A DNA stretch of 64,000 nucleotides from Roseivirga thermotolerans (GCF_014653175.1 NZ_BNAG01000001.1:310001-374000); one strand, 5' to 3'. Counted from the stretch's first letter, positions 8,808 to 18,161 are shown. Translations and numbers: made by a program. Notes: a model not told the origin generated them from the letters alone.

Positions 8808-9236
8808 CTAAAGTGCTTTTTTGGCTTCTGCAATTGCTCCGTTAATGGCTTCTTTCACTTCCGTTACCCGTTCCATTTCTTTCTTCAGATATTCCACCTG
8901 TTCAGAAGCTCCGGCTTTCATCTCCATATATTTCTGAGAGTTTTTGCTCCACTCGCGCATCCAACTCATCATGCCGTTATTGGCTTGTTCCAGTTGTTGA
9001 GCAAGCGCTCTGAGTTGAGCCGCTCGATCGGCCTCCTTTTCAGCAATCTCTGAAGCCTTTTGCAGGGCTTTTCTCCGCAGCTCCATCACCTCTCCAATCT
9101 TAGGCATTACCTCATCGTGTACTTTAAAAATGGCATCACGCTGAGCCTTCGGATTGTAAGCATTGCCACAACCTACAACCAAAAGAAAGAAGAACAATAT
9201 GAATGAAACGTACTTGAGGGGTTTAATAACTATCAT
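8808..9236 (-). CDS. Coiled-coil lipoprotein at end of ABC operon
   Basis: A 142-residue lipoprotein (lipobox VVGC near residue 23) whose mature part is almost entirely helical, with heptad-like KAS/AEKEADRAAQ and LKKEMERVTEVK stretches that predict a coiled coil. No enzymatic motif is visible. Its start overlaps the stop of the CFFCG protein gene by 14 bases, making it the last of four overlapping genes (ATPase, permease, CFFCG protein, lipoprotein). Function unknown; a periplasmic adaptor or stabiliser of the exporter is one possibility, on context only. Confidence 0.8.
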   Translation of the reverse strand: MIVIKPLKYVSFILFFFLLVVGCGNAYNPKAQRDAIFKVHDEVMPKIGEVMELRRKALQKASEIAEKEADRAAQLRALAQQLEQANNGMMSWMREWSKNSQKYMEMKAGASEQVEYLKKEMERVTEVKEAINGAIAEAKKAL

Positions 9237-9690
9237 CGGCCAAACCTAAAAATTCACTATCCACCAACTGATACATCAATTTGTCGGGATTGGTTGCGTT
9301 CAGCACCAGTTTTCCTCTAAACTTTAGCCGCTTGGAGTTATACTTGTACTTCTCTCCTTTCTTTAGGTGAATTTCCATCACCGTCTCCGGTCCGCCTGAG
9401 CCACAGAAGAAACACTCACTTATAGGTAGCGAAGAAATAATTAGATAATCATTGACAAAAGTAATGTCTGAAGGAATTACATAGCCTTCTACCTCTACCA
9501 GCTGATCTTTAATAGCCTGTATGTCTTCTCCAAAAACAGGCACATACACATCGCCATATTCGTCTTTTTGAATTTCATACTTCACATCGGCCAGGGTTTT
9601 CCAGAGCTTTGGGCCTTTAGCCTTTACCTCCTGACCGAACAAGCCGGTCCCCCATATACTCAATACAATCAGTACAACTATCTTCTTCAT
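9223..9690 (-). CDS. Exported DUF3299-like CFFCG protein, copy A
   Basis: A 155-residue exported protein (signal ending near GLFGQ). Its core has a predicted small beta-barrel: QLVEVEGYVIPSD, then ISSLPISECFFCGSGGPETV, then LKFRGKLVLNATNPDKLMYQ. This spacing of a G-V/P strand followed by a Cys-rich loop resembles DUF3299 proteins, but the similarity is distant. The two cysteines (CFFC) with the following GGPE form a plausible metal or redox site. A paralogue lies at 12920-13354. The gene overlaps the permease gene by one base (TAATG) and the lipoprotein gene by 14 bases, so it is part of the ABC-exporter operon. Confidence 0.85.
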   Translation of the reverse strand: MKKIVVLIVLSIWGTGLFGQEVKAKGPKLWKTLADVKYEIQKDEYGDVYVPVFGEDIQAIKDQLVEVEGYVIPSDITFVNDYLIISSLPISECFFCGSGGPETVMEIHLKKGEKYKYNSKRLKFRGKLVLNATNPDKLMYQLVDSEFLGLADDSY

Positions 9691-10934
9691 TATTCTTTGG
9701 CTAATACGTCTGAAATATCTGTTTTGTAGGCATTGACAGCCGGAATTACCGAAGCCAACAAACCTATACCTATACTAATTACTACAACCCACCATTCTTG
9801 TTTCACAAAAACCAAACCGGTAAGCCCCATGGCTTCTGATTTTTCGTAAAGGCCTGCCAAAAACTCTGTTAGTCCGTGACCCAGCACAAATCCCAGAGCT
9901 CCGCCCAACACGGTAATAATTACCCCTTCGAGTATTACATGTACAAATAGTTTGGTTTTTGAAGCTCCCAACGAACGCATAATGGCCAAGTCATACTTTC
10001 GGTCTTTCAATGCATTGTACAGCGAAATGAATATGCTCAAACCGGCTATAATGATAATGATATAGGCAAAACTTCTGAGCAACTCTACACCAATTCCCAG
10101 CAGAGAGAACAAACGCTGCGTTTCAAAAGCCGGTGAGGCTGCCTGCATGTTAGTATTGGAATTAATCATTCGCGGAAGGGTGACAGCCCCCATGGGCGAC
10201 CTGAACTTAAGCAACATGGAGGTGATTTCTGCATCCTCATCGCCCTCGGGCAAACCACTCTCATAGGCCGAACCCAACTCCGGTTCATCCGCATGTTCAC
10301 TATGCTCATGCTCCTCTTCATGCTCATGAACTGCCCAAACACTTTCAATATTGGTAAGGATCAGATTATCTAAAACAGAGTTATTTCTGCCCAGCACCCC
10401 CACTATCTTATAAGGACGCTCTTCATGCTCCATATCGGCAACGGAGAGCCCATGTGCTCCAAAAAATGTATCTCCCGGCTTCAGGTTCAATCGTTCGGCA
10501 ACATTGGCACCAATAACACTTTCCATGTTTCGTTTCCACAATTGGCCGGAAGTAAGGGAGCCTTCATAGAGTTGTACATACTCGTGGTTGGTTCCCACAA
10601 TTCTAAAGCCCCGGTAATTATCGCCCAAAGCCAACGGAATAGCTCCTGCTATGAGCCTGTTTCTGGTGAGCGCACGGGCTTCTTCCAGTTTTATATTGCC
10701 TGTAGGAAAGTCTATGTGGTATACGTTGGCCAAAATAAGCTGTAAAGGGCTGCCCTTGGCACCAACTACAAGATCTACTCCGCGCTTGTTTTTATTGAGG
10801 TTTTCTTCTAGCTGAGAGCTCAGCAGAATAAGTACCAAAATAATGGCAATACCCAAAGCCATAAGCAGCATATTCAGCAGCGTATTGAGAGGCTTAGACC
10901 TAATGTAATTCCAGCTAAGTATAATCAGGTTCAT
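9690..10934 (-). CDS. ABC transporter permease of MacB/FtsX type with His-rich segment
   Basis: A 414-residue permease with the MacB/LolE layout: TM1 (about 15-37), a long periplasmic MacB_PCD-like domain, then three helices (about 285-310, 330-355, 375-405). The FtsX motif LKDRKYDLAIMRSLGASK is present. The periplasmic domain carries an unusual acidic histidine-rich stretch at roughly residues 202-217 (HEHEEEHEHSEHADEPE), which suggests metal binding. Together with the ATPase it forms a type VII ABC system, which usually transduces force to periplasmic partners rather than moving solutes through the membrane. It overlaps the ATPase gene by four bases. Confidence 0.92.
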   Translation of the reverse strand: MNLIILSWNYIRSKPLNTLLNMLLMALGIAIILVLILLSSQLEENLNKNKRGVDLVVGAKGSPLQLILANVYHIDFPTGNIKLEEARALTRNRLIAGAIPLALGDNYRGFRIVGTNHEYVQLYEGSLTSGQLWKRNMESVIGANVAERLNLKPGDTFFGAHGLSVADMEHEERPYKIVGVLGRNNSVLDNLILTNIESVWAVHEHEEEHEHSEHADEPELGSAYESGLPEGDEDAEITSMLLKFRSPMGAVTLPRMINSNTNMQAASPAFETQRLFSLLGIGVELLRSFAYIIIIIAGLSIFISLYNALKDRKYDLAIMRSLGASKTKLFVHVILEGVIITVLGGALGFVLGHGLTEFLAGLYEKSEAMGLTGLVFVKQEWWVVVISIGIGLLASVIPAVNAYKTDISDVLAKE

Positions 10935-11566
10935 AGGGTAGCCAGGTTTAGTTGAAGTTCAAACTGATCTTTTACACGTTGATCGTGGGTGGCAATGAGC
11001 AACGAGGCATTGTTCTGTTCTGCCTGACTTTTCAAAAGGTCTATGACTTTGTGCGCATTGGTATCGTCCAGACTGGCTGTAGGCTCATCGGCCAAAATTA
11101 CACGGGGTCTGTTAAGTAATGCGCGAGCAATAGTTACCCGTTGTTGCTCACCCTGGCTCAGTGCCTTAACTTTCTTGTATAGCTTATCTGCAAGCCCCAG
11201 GCTAGTAAGCACTTCTTTTACACGCCCCCTGTCTTGCGCCATTCCGGCTAAATACTGAGCCAACAATAAATTATCTTGTACACTTAGTGCACTAATGAGA
11301 TGCGCCTTTTGAAAGATGAGCCCAATATTCTGCCCCCGGTATTTATCGCGTTGCGCACCACTCAAACGGTACAAGTCGGTTTGGCCAATCCTTACCGTTC
11401 CCTCTTGCGGTGCCAGAAGGCCTCCCAAAATATGAAGAAGGGTTGTTTTTCCGCTGCCCGAAGCCCCAAGAATAAGAAGGTGCTTACCTTCCTCCACCTG
11501 CAACTGCGGAATAGAAAGCACCTTGTGCGAGGCATAACCAAAAGCGAGGTCATTTATAATGATCAT
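10931..11566 (-). CDS. ABC transporter ATP-binding protein (LolD/MacB type)
   Basis: A 211-residue ATPase with Walker A GASGSGKTT, Q-loop region IGLIFQKAHLISALS, the signature LSQGEQQR, Walker B VILADEP and H-loop ATHDQR. Length and the LIFQ..HLI pattern place it with the LolD/MacB/FtsE group that pairs with FtsX-like permeases. It is the first gene of the four-gene minus-strand operon. The 175-base spacer up to lepB is a divergent promoter region. Confidence 0.95.
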   Translation of the reverse strand: MIIINDLAFGYASHKVLSIPQLQVEEGKHLLILGASGSGKTTLLHILGGLLAPQEGTVRIGQTDLYRLSGAQRDKYRGQNIGLIFQKAHLISALSVQDNLLLAQYLAGMAQDRGRVKEVLTSLGLADKLYKKVKALSQGEQQRVTIARALLNRPRVILADEPTASLDDTNAHKVIDLLKSQAEQNNASLLIATHDQRVKDQFELQLNLATL

Positions 11567-11741
11567 AGTGCCTGTTTGGCCTCAAAATAAGCGAAGGAGA
11601 GCCAAAAACTGAAACCGCCCAACAGATAAGTCTCAACCTATACATACATTCGCCCGTTAGGCATTTCATCTACCGGGTAGAAATACCCATAATTCGCAGA
11701 TTTATAATACCTTTAAAGCCGACCATTTATAAGACTCTATT

Positions 11742-12920
11742 ATGCTCGATTTCTTAAAGAGAAAGAAAAAAGAAGAGAAGCCGGAAAAAAAGAAAAAAGG
11801 CTTTTTTAGAGAACTATTCAACGATATACTTTTTGCGCTCATAGCGGTTACCATCATACGCGGACTGTTTGTGGAAGCCTTTGCCATACCCACAGGTTCC
11901 ATGGAAAACTCTATGCTCATTGGTGACCATCTCTTTGTAAGCAAGTTTCACTACGGAGCCAGAACGCCTAAAACGCCCATCCAGTTTCCACTGGCCCACC
12001 AAACTTTCTGGGGCATAAAACTTTTCGGAAAAGAAATTCCATCGTATTCAGACATTATCCAACTGCCCCAGTACCGCCTGCCCGGCCTTAGAAAGCCAAG
12101 AAGAGGAGAACCCGTAGTGTTTAACTACCCTCCTGATTATGAAAAAGGCTTTCCTGTAGACATGAAGACCTTCTATGTAAAACGCTGCATGGCCGTTCCC
12201 GGAGATACCTTTGAGGTGCGTAATAAGCAAATTTACATTAACGGAAAGCCGGTAGATAACCCACCCAACATGATGACCAGCTACCTGGCTGCTACCGAGC
12301 GTGGTGTACACGCCCGGTACATGCGAGAGTTGGGTATTACCGATTACCAGGACACTAATCCTTTTGACACCTATGCTACCAGTGCAGTGCCCAACAGTGC
12401 CTACAATGGTAAAGTTGGCTTTGAGGTGAACACCACGCCCGAGAAAGCTGCCGCATTGGAAAAATTGCCTTTTATTGACAGCGTGGAAGAAATAGTTTAC
12501 GAGCTCGGAGAAGACCGCGGTATTTACCCCGGTGACCCGCTATTTAACTGGAGTCGCGATTTCTTTGGCCCTCTGGTAATGCCTGAAAAAGGCATGACCA
12601 TTGAACTCACCAAAGAAAATGTGGCTCTGTATGGCGAGGTAATAAGGGAGTATGAACACAACGACAATGTGAACATTAAGGACTACGAAGTATTCATTGA
12701 CGGGAAAAAAATAGATAGCTATACCTTCAAGCAAGGATACTACTTTATGATTGGTGACAACCGACACAATTCGCTCGATTCACGGTCGTGGGGTTTTGTG
12801 CCATACGACCACATTGTGGGCAAACCGCTTTTTATCTTCTGGTCGGTAGACCGAACAAACCCCGATGCAGGCTTTTTTGAGCGTTTGCGTTTCAACCGAA
12901 TGTTTGATCTCATTAAATAA
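11742..12920 (+). CDS. lepB: Signal peptidase I
   Basis: A 392-residue type I signal peptidase. A Lys-rich cytosolic N-terminus precedes one transmembrane helix (about 27-43). The catalytic serine is Ser53 in IPTGSMENSM and the general-base lysine is Lys147 in FYVKRCMAVPGD. Box E is GDNRHNSLDSRSWGFVP near the C-terminus. The protein is longer than the E. coli enzyme because of an insertion between boxes D and E, as is usual in Bacteroidota. It cleaves Sec and Tat signal peptides at the periplasmic face. Its stop overlaps the start of the next gene (TAATG), coupling them. Confidence 0.97.
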   Translation: MLDFLKRKKKEEKPEKKKKGFFRELFNDILFALIAVTIIRGLFVEAFAIPTGSMENSMLIGDHLFVSKFHYGARTPKTPIQFPLAHQTFWGIKLFGKEIPSYSDIIQLPQYRLPGLRKPRRGEPVVFNYPPDYEKGFPVDMKTFYVKRCMAVPGDTFEVRNKQIYINGKPVDNPPNMMTSYLAATERGVHARYMRELGITDYQDTNPFDTYATSAVPNSAYNGKVGFEVNTTPEKAAALEKLPFIDSVEEIVYELGEDRGIYPGDPLFNWSRDFFGPLVMPEKGMTIELTKENVALYGEVIREYEHNDNVNIKDYEVFIDGKKIDSYTFKQGYYFMIGDNRHNSLDSRSWGFVPYDHIVGKPLFIFWSVDRTNPDAGFFERLRFNRMFDLIK

Positions 12921-13354
12921 TGCGAAAGCACAGCCTACTACTTATCGGTCTGGTTCTTGGACTTACCACTTTTGGACAAGACTTCAATGGATGGAAAACG
13001 CTTTCTAAAGTCACTGTAGAAAAGCGATTCGATGAAACACTCAATTTTGAAATCGACTACCCTACTTTTAGCGATGAGGTTAAAAAACTGGATGGTAAAG
13101 TAATCGAACTGGAAGGCTGGATGATCCCCCTGGAAGAGCTCCAGGGAGAGTCCTATTTTGTGCTTTCTTCTTTGCCATTTGCCAATTGCTTTTTTTGCGG
13201 AGGTGCAGGTCCCGAAACGGTGGCCGAAGTATTTGCCAAAGAGAAAATCAAATTCACCGAAAAGAGAATAAAGGTAAGGGGCAAGCTTAAAATCAATGCC
13301 GATGATCCCTTAAAACTCATGTATATTTTACAGGAGGCAGAGATTGTAAACTGA
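12920..13354 (+). CDS. Exported DUF3299-like CFFCG protein, copy B
   Basis: A 144-residue exported protein with signal peptide ending near TTFGQ. It is clearly paralogous to the protein at 9223-9690. Shared blocks are the strand VIELEGWMIP, the loop SSLPFANCFFCGGAGPETV and the C-terminal IKVRGKLKINADDPLKLMYI. Both cysteines of the CFFC loop are kept. Here it is translationally coupled to lepB rather than to the ABC exporter, whose operon starts less than 200 bases upstream of lepB on the other strand. Function unknown; metal or thiol chemistry in the periplasm is suggested by the loop. Confidence 0.85.
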   Translation: MRKHSLLLIGLVLGLTTFGQDFNGWKTLSKVTVEKRFDETLNFEIDYPTFSDEVKKLDGKVIELEGWMIPLEELQGESYFVLSSLPFANCFFCGGAGPETVAEVFAKEKIKFTEKRIKVRGKLKINADDPLKLMYILQEAEIVN

Positions 13355-13364
13355 CCGAAATGCC

Positions 13365-14738
13365 ATGAAAAGAATAATGCTCCTTTCCCTTTTACTGCTT
13401 TTAGCCACAGCCGTACATGGCCAGGAAAAAGACGCAGCCTTTATTCGAAAAATATACGATGAAGCCCTTGCAAAGGGAGAGAGCTATGAAATGCTCCGAT
13501 ACCTTACCAAAAACATTGGCGGCCGGTTGAGCGGCTCTCCGCAAGCGGCCGCAGCCGTAGAGTGGAGCAGGCAACAGATGATGACCTACGGGTTCGACAC
13601 CGTGTACCTGCAGCCCGTAATGGTGCCTCATTGGGAAAGAGGGGAGGTTGAAAAAGGAAGAATTGTTAACTCCAAAAAATATGGGTCAATGCCCATTGAA
13701 GTAACAGCCCTTGGCAATTCGGTAGGTACAGGCCCAAAAGGAACACTGGGAAGGCTTATAGAAGTCAAAGACTTTCAACAACTGGCAGAACTGGGAGAGA
13801 AAACCATCAAAGGAAAAATCGTCTTCTTTAATCGCCCTATGGATCCGCGGCTATTGGATACCTTTTCGGCCTATAGTGGAGCTTCAAACCAACGAGGTAG
13901 TGGCCCGACAGAAGCCGCCAAGTATGGTGCCATAGGGGTTATTGTGCGCTCACTAAGCTCTTATAAAGATGGTGTTGTGCATACCGGAAGTACCAACTAC
14001 GGCCTAAACGTGCCTAAAATTCCGGCCGTGGCCATAAGCACTGCCGATGCCGATTTTCTGAGTGATTTGCTCCATGACGACCCCGAACTGCAGTTCTATT
14101 TCGAGACTCATAGCCAGATGCATGAAGATGTACTCTCATACAATGTGGTGGGAGAAATAAAAGGAACGCAGTTTCCCGATGAAATCATTGTGGTGGGTGG
14201 TCATCTGGACTCATGGGACTTATCGGAGGGTGCTCACGATGACGGTGCCGGATGTGTACAGTCCATAGAAGTGCTCAGACTGTTCAAAGCCCTTAACTAC
14301 CGACCCAAGAGAACCATACGAGCCGTAATGTTCATGAATGAGGAGAATGGATTGCGAGGAGGAAGGAAGTATGCCGAATTGGCAGCAGAGAACAACGAAA
14401 AGCACATTGCGGCACTCGAATCAGATCGTGGCGGCTTTTTACCGGTTGGTTTTGGTATTACCGGCACCGAGTCCCAACAGAATAAATTGCTGGGCTGGGC
14501 ATCTCTTTTTGAACCATATGGGCTTTTTCAGTTTAAACGTGGTGGTGGTGGTGCAGACATAAGCCCGCTTAGAACCCAAGATGTACCAACTATTGGCTAT
14601 TTGCCCGATAGTCAACGATACTTCAAATACCACCACACTCCTATCGATAACTTTGAAGCCGTTAATCAGAGAGAACTGGAACTTGGAGCCGCATCCATGG
14701 CTGCACTTATTTACCTGATTGATCAGTATGGTTTATAA
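13365..14738 (+). CDS. M28 family zinc aminopeptidase with PA domain, exported
   Basis: A 457-residue exported protein (signal ending VHGQ). Residues of about 100-250 form a protease-associated domain, followed by an M28 peptidase core. The di-zinc ligands and catalytic residues are in order: HLDSWD, HDDGAG, NEENG (Glu-Glu), ESDRGG (Asp) and YHHTPIDN (His). All are intact, so an active aminopeptidase or glutamate-carboxypeptidase-like enzyme is expected in the periplasm. The gene starts ten bases after the CFFCG protein and is probably in the lepB transcript. Confidence 0.92.
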   Translation: MKRIMLLSLLLLLATAVHGQEKDAAFIRKIYDEALAKGESYEMLRYLTKNIGGRLSGSPQAAAAVEWSRQQMMTYGFDTVYLQPVMVPHWERGEVEKGRIVNSKKYGSMPIEVTALGNSVGTGPKGTLGRLIEVKDFQQLAELGEKTIKGKIVFFNRPMDPRLLDTFSAYSGASNQRGSGPTEAAKYGAIGVIVRSLSSYKDGVVHTGSTNYGLNVPKIPAVAISTADADFLSDLLHDDPELQFYFETHSQMHEDVLSYNVVGEIKGTQFPDEIIVVGGHLDSWDLSEGAHDDGAGCVQSIEVLRLFKALNYRPKRTIRAVMFMNEENGLRGGRKYAELAAENNEKHIAALESDRGGFLPVGFGITGTESQQNKLLGWASLFEPYGLFQFKRGGGGADISPLRTQDVPTIGYLPDSQRYFKYHHTPIDNFEAVNQRELELGAASMAALIYLIDQYGL

Positions 14739-14859
14739 GTAACCCCATAGCACTTATGTGATGTGCCTATATTAGCTACCTTGCATAAAAAGGTACTAAT
14801 TATTACAACATATTAAAACGCGTTCCGTTATTGACTACACCAAGTCAAAAACTCAACGT

Positions 14860-15864
14860 ATGAAATCCCTCAAGCATTTCTTTTGGTTCTGCTCCGGAGC
14901 CAACCAATCGCTTTTAAAGCGCTGCCCTACCGAAGCCTCAAAATTTACCGGCATTGGAGCCACCGTATTTTTTACCGGCCTGCTTGCTGCACTTTCCGGA
15001 GGTTATGCCTTTCATACCATTTTCTCTCACAGCGGATGGGCCATTGCATTCGGGCTTCTTTGGGGTTGTGTTATCTTCAACCTCGATAGGTTTATTGTAT
15101 CTACCATGAAGAAAAACCGTAAGGGTCGGTGGCATGAGTTATTCATGGCTAGTCCAAGAATTTTGTTGGCGGTTATGCTGGCCATCGTAATTTCCAAGCC
15201 ACTGGAACTCAAGATTTTTTCTAAAGAGATCGACCGAAAACTGGTGCTGTTGGAAGAAACCATTTACCAGAAAGAAATAGCCACCATAGACCAGCGCTAC
15301 CAGCAACAAGCATCACTTCTGCAGGAGCAGATCAATACTTTGAAAGCAGAAATAGAAGCCAAACGGGCTAAACGCAACGAACTTGCAACCCTGGCCAGAC
15401 AAGAAGCCGATGGTACGGGAGGCTCTATGCAAAGAAATGCAGGGCCAATTTATCAGTTAAAAAAGGCCGATGCCGACAGGGCACAGACCGAACTGGAGTT
15501 GAGCATTGCTACCAACTCTCCCAAAGTAGAAGCATTGCAAGGTGAGCTCACCGCGCTGAGGCAAAAGCAAAACATGGAGTTGGCCGGTATTCAACGAAAC
15601 CCCTGGAATGGTATGGCAGCCCAATTGGAGGCACTCCGGCAGATTAGTCTGGAAAACAAAGCCATCTATTGGGCCAACATATTTATTATAGCTCTGTTTA
15701 TAATGCTGGAATGCTCGCCCGTAATTGTGAAAATACTGGCTCCCAGGGGGCCATACGATGAGCTTTTAGAGATTAGAGAACACTTCTTTAAAAACCACAA
15801 TCTCGAAAAGATTGCACAAATGGATTTTGATACGCGAGAGCGGCTAAGTCCGCTGGTTAGCTAA
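14860..15864 (+). CDS. DUF4407 membrane protein
   Basis: A 334-residue protein with three N-terminal transmembrane helices (about 30-53, 59-78, 100-116), then a long Gln/Lys/Glu-rich coiled coil (about 125-250), then a last helix (about 270-295) ending in MLECSPVIVKILAPRGPYD. The motifs FFWFCSGA near the start and GVIFNLDRFIV-like WGCVIFNLDRFIV match DUF4407 family proteins, which are found in Bacteroidota and Actinobacteria with no assigned function. It stands alone between two intergenic gaps. Confidence 0.88.
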   Translation: MKSLKHFFWFCSGANQSLLKRCPTEASKFTGIGATVFFTGLLAALSGGYAFHTIFSHSGWAIAFGLLWGCVIFNLDRFIVSTMKKNRKGRWHELFMASPRILLAVMLAIVISKPLELKIFSKEIDRKLVLLEETIYQKEIATIDQRYQQQASLLQEQINTLKAEIEAKRAKRNELATLARQEADGTGGSMQRNAGPIYQLKKADADRAQTELELSIATNSPKVEALQGELTALRQKQNMELAGIQRNPWNGMAAQLEALRQISLENKAIYWANIFIIALFIMLECSPVIVKILAPRGPYDELLEIREHFFKNHNLEKIAQMDFDTRERLSPLVS

Positions 15865-16042
15865 CTCCCTCAAGCTTTGCAACCGAGGTCGGCCAACAAG
15901 TTACAGGTGTAATTCTGTACTGTGTATTCGTCTAATAAGTACTTGAGTAAACACAAGCATACGGCCATATCTTGATGGCAGGGAGTTGGCTTTGCTTGTG
16001 GATTTGGTACTTTCTCCAGGTTCTTTGGCTAATACAAAAAAA

Positions 16043-16070
16043 GCTGCAACCCCATGGCCGGAGTTGCAGC
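16043..16070. terminator. Hairpin terminator GCTGCAAC/GTTGCAGC
   Basis: An 8-bp stem (GCTGCAAC at 16043-16050, GTTGCAGC at 16063-16070) closes a 12-nt loop 19 bases downstream of the minus-strand stop at 16090. An A-run on the plus strand (16036-16042) gives a U-tract on the minus strand. Confidence 0.7.
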
Positions 16071-16089
16071 AAGATATTTTGGGGAGTTA

Positions 16090-16587
16090 TTACCAGTCTT
16101 TCTTAACCTTCTCCAGATAAACATCTCCTCGCTCCAATCGGCCCCTTGAGCCTCTTTCATACTGAACAATTTTTCCCTTGTCCATCAGCCACACGTCATC
16201 GTCATGGCCAAAGTTTACATGCCTGTTCTTCCAACGCCTGTCGTCATTGTCAAAGATTTCTAATTCTCCTTCGCGCGTTATTCTCCATTCGGCATACTCC
16301 ACCTCTCGTTCTCCAAATGCCCTGACCATTATTTTGACCTCTCCATTATCGCGAAAGTCCATCTTGATATCAATCTCCTTCAGAATGTCAGATACTAAAC
16401 CAGTGACAGAACCTGCAATTCTTCTTGCCAGCCAGTTTTCATCCTCCAAATCGCGCTCTATTTCATCTAAGTCGATGTCTATGACCATGCGCCATTCTCC
16501 AAGAAGTTCCTTTTCGGTAATTTTAGATTGTGCCAATGAGGTGGTGCCCACCAGACAAAGGCAAAAAAATGAGATGAGTTTTTTCAT
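16090..16587 (-). CDS. Exported protein of unknown function
   Basis: A 165-residue protein with a signal peptide (cleavage near SLAQ). The N-terminal mature region ITEKELLGEWRMVID resembles lipocalin-like domains that begin with a G-x-W strand, and the rest is rich in alternating charged and hydrophobic residues. It contains many acidic residues (DLDEIERDLEDENW). I cannot assign a specific family. It is monocistronic with its own terminator downstream. Confidence 0.75.
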   Translation of the reverse strand: MKKLISFFCLCLVGTTSLAQSKITEKELLGEWRMVIDIDLDEIERDLEDENWLARRIAGSVTGLVSDILKEIDIKMDFRDNGEVKIMVRAFGEREVEYAEWRITREGELEIFDNDDRRWKNRHVNFGHDDDVWLMDKGKIVQYERGSRGRLERGDVYLEKVKKDW

Positions 16588-16767
16588 GATGACCTTATAG
16601 TTTGTTGATGACTTAAAGACGCAGCCCGACCTTTAAAGTTACAGGCTTTGTGCGTTTACATGCCTAAAGGAACATACTCTGGCTCAACGGAATATCTTAA
16701 CAATCAATTCATTATTCATTGAATTCTGATTGATATTGAAACAATACCTTTCCCTATCAATACGGCT

Positions 16768-16977
16768 ATGGAAGTAAAGTTGATAAGGGCCCAATCGAAC
16801 GATCGATGGTACTCGGAGGAGAATCTCAATCTACTAGGGAAAACATTCAAGGTTCATTTTTGTGAGCTGGCTTCTAAAGAGCTAAAAAGAAATGTTTACG
16901 AAATATTGACCGGCTGCCACAAAGGCAAATTATTAGACGTTAAGGACACACGGATAATGGTTAATCTTGAGCTATGA
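16768..16977 (+). CDS. Small hypothetical protein
   Basis: A 69-residue basic protein without signal peptide or membrane helix, with two cysteines. It ends six bases inside the convergent thioesterase gene. No family is recognised. The codon use is like that of the neighbours and the frame starts with ATG, but at this length a chance frame cannot be excluded. Confidence 0.45.
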   Translation: MEVKLIRAQSNDRWYSEENLNLLGKTFKVHFCELASKELKRNVYEILTGCHKGKLLDVKDTRIMVNLEL

Positions 16978-17409
16978 TCCCTGTATATCAGAAAAGCGCT
17001 GGCGGCTACGCACAAACAGCCCTTGCCCTTTTCCTACCACCTTTCCGTGCTCATTTATAATCTCTGACTGCGCCAGCCATTCTCCTTCTCTGGCTTCAAT
17101 CACCGTGCCTCTGGCGGTAAGCTGCCCTTCAGTAACCGGACGAACAAAGTGAATCTCATAGCTCTTGGTAACAATGAAGTATTCCTGCTCAAGCGTAGCT
17201 GCCGCAAAATACGCGGCATCGTCCAGCATCTTAAAATATACGGCTCCGTGCATGGCCATGGCCGCATGAAAGAAGTCTTCTTTTACTGCCAATCGATACT
17301 CTGCCGAGCCCTCTGAAAGCCTGAGCTCAGAGCCACTAAAAATTCTCTGGTTGATTGGGGCAGCCTGAAAAACCTCTGCCAAAAATGTATAGTGTCTATT
17401 GTTTGACAT
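16972..17409 (-). CDS. Hotdog-fold thioesterase (PaaI-like)
   Basis: A 145-residue protein. The hotdog core is seen in HAAMAMHGAVYFKMLDDAAYFAA (central helix with MHGAV) and the following strands FIVTKSYEIHFVRPVTEG and LTARGTVIEAREGEW. The pattern matches acyl-CoA thioesterases of the PaaI/4HBT group. The start is taken at ATG 17409; an upstream in-frame codon at 17418 is TTG. The start overlaps the preceding DUF1569 gene, so both are on one transcript. Substrate unknown. Confidence 0.85.
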   Translation of the reverse strand: MSNNRHYTFLAEVFQAAPINQRIFSGSELRLSEGSAEYRLAVKEDFFHAAMAMHGAVYFKMLDDAAYFAAATLEQEYFIVTKSYEIHFVRPVTEGQLTARGTVIEAREGEWLAQSEIINEHGKVVGKGQGLFVRSRQRFSDIQGS

Positions 17410-17878
17410 AATCCTCAATTAGTCCGAATTGAATAAAGTGGTGCTTGAAATGCTTGCGATGAAAAAGTAGCCATTCGCTGGCTTTCATAGGCCCTCCAAA
17501 AGGATGGTTGGCTATAAAATCGGGCTGTTCCCGTGCAAATTCCAGAAAAGATAATGTTTCTTCGAGCAACTTGGTCTTAGCCGTGTGTAAGTCGGGAAAC
17601 CTCAAAGGCAACAGCTCATTGTTTCCTACCGGAGATGGCACATTCCTGCGCATCGGGCTATCTTTCATTAAGTATGCCTTGGTGGCCGGCCATTCTTCTT
17701 CTTGAGTTACAATGGGAATATTGATTTTACCCACCGACATCTTAAACGTAATAATAAGATGCTCCACCATATGCTGAGGTGTCATTTTGCCCCATGTAGC
17801 CGCACTTTCTTCCGTGAGGTCAGCCAAATGAATAGGCGCATCTTTTTTTAAATACTGTTCTGCCCGGGTTATTTCCAT
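17396..17878 (-). CDS. DUF1569 (DinB-like) protein
   Basis: A 160-residue protein with conserved motifs WGKMTPQHMVEHLI and HPFGGPMKASEWLLFHRKHF, then KHHFIQ. These match DUF1569, a branch of the DinB/YfiT four-helix superfamily that uses histidines for a metal site (His in QHMVEH, and HRKHFKHH). Enzymatic role unknown. It is the upstream partner of the hotdog thioesterase. Confidence 0.85.
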   Translation of the reverse strand: MEITRAEQYLKKDAPIHLADLTEESAATWGKMTPQHMVEHLIITFKMSVGKINIPIVTQEEEWPATKAYLMKDSPMRRNVPSPVGNNELLPLRFPDLHTAKTKLLEETLSFLEFAREQPDFIANHPFGGPMKASEWLLFHRKHFKHHFIQFGLIEDYVKQ

Positions 17879-18161
17879 ACTTATCTACTTCAGTTCTTGA
17901 ACTGCCCTCACAATTCGATGTTTAGCCTTTCTCAAGGCTTAGAATTGAAAGGTTAAGGCAATGGCTCTTTTCAACATCCTCAATATAGCTGAATGACCTG
18001 AGTAAGCGAAAGCGATTTTCTTCTCAGTATTTTAAGAATAGAGCTCTATTGATTCTTCGGACGAACAAGGTCATAGGTATTTCTGGTTGCAGGCTCAACT
18101 ACATTTCTCTGAAGCACCTTAATTCAGAAACGCTCACTCATAAGTACTCCAACCTCTTTTC

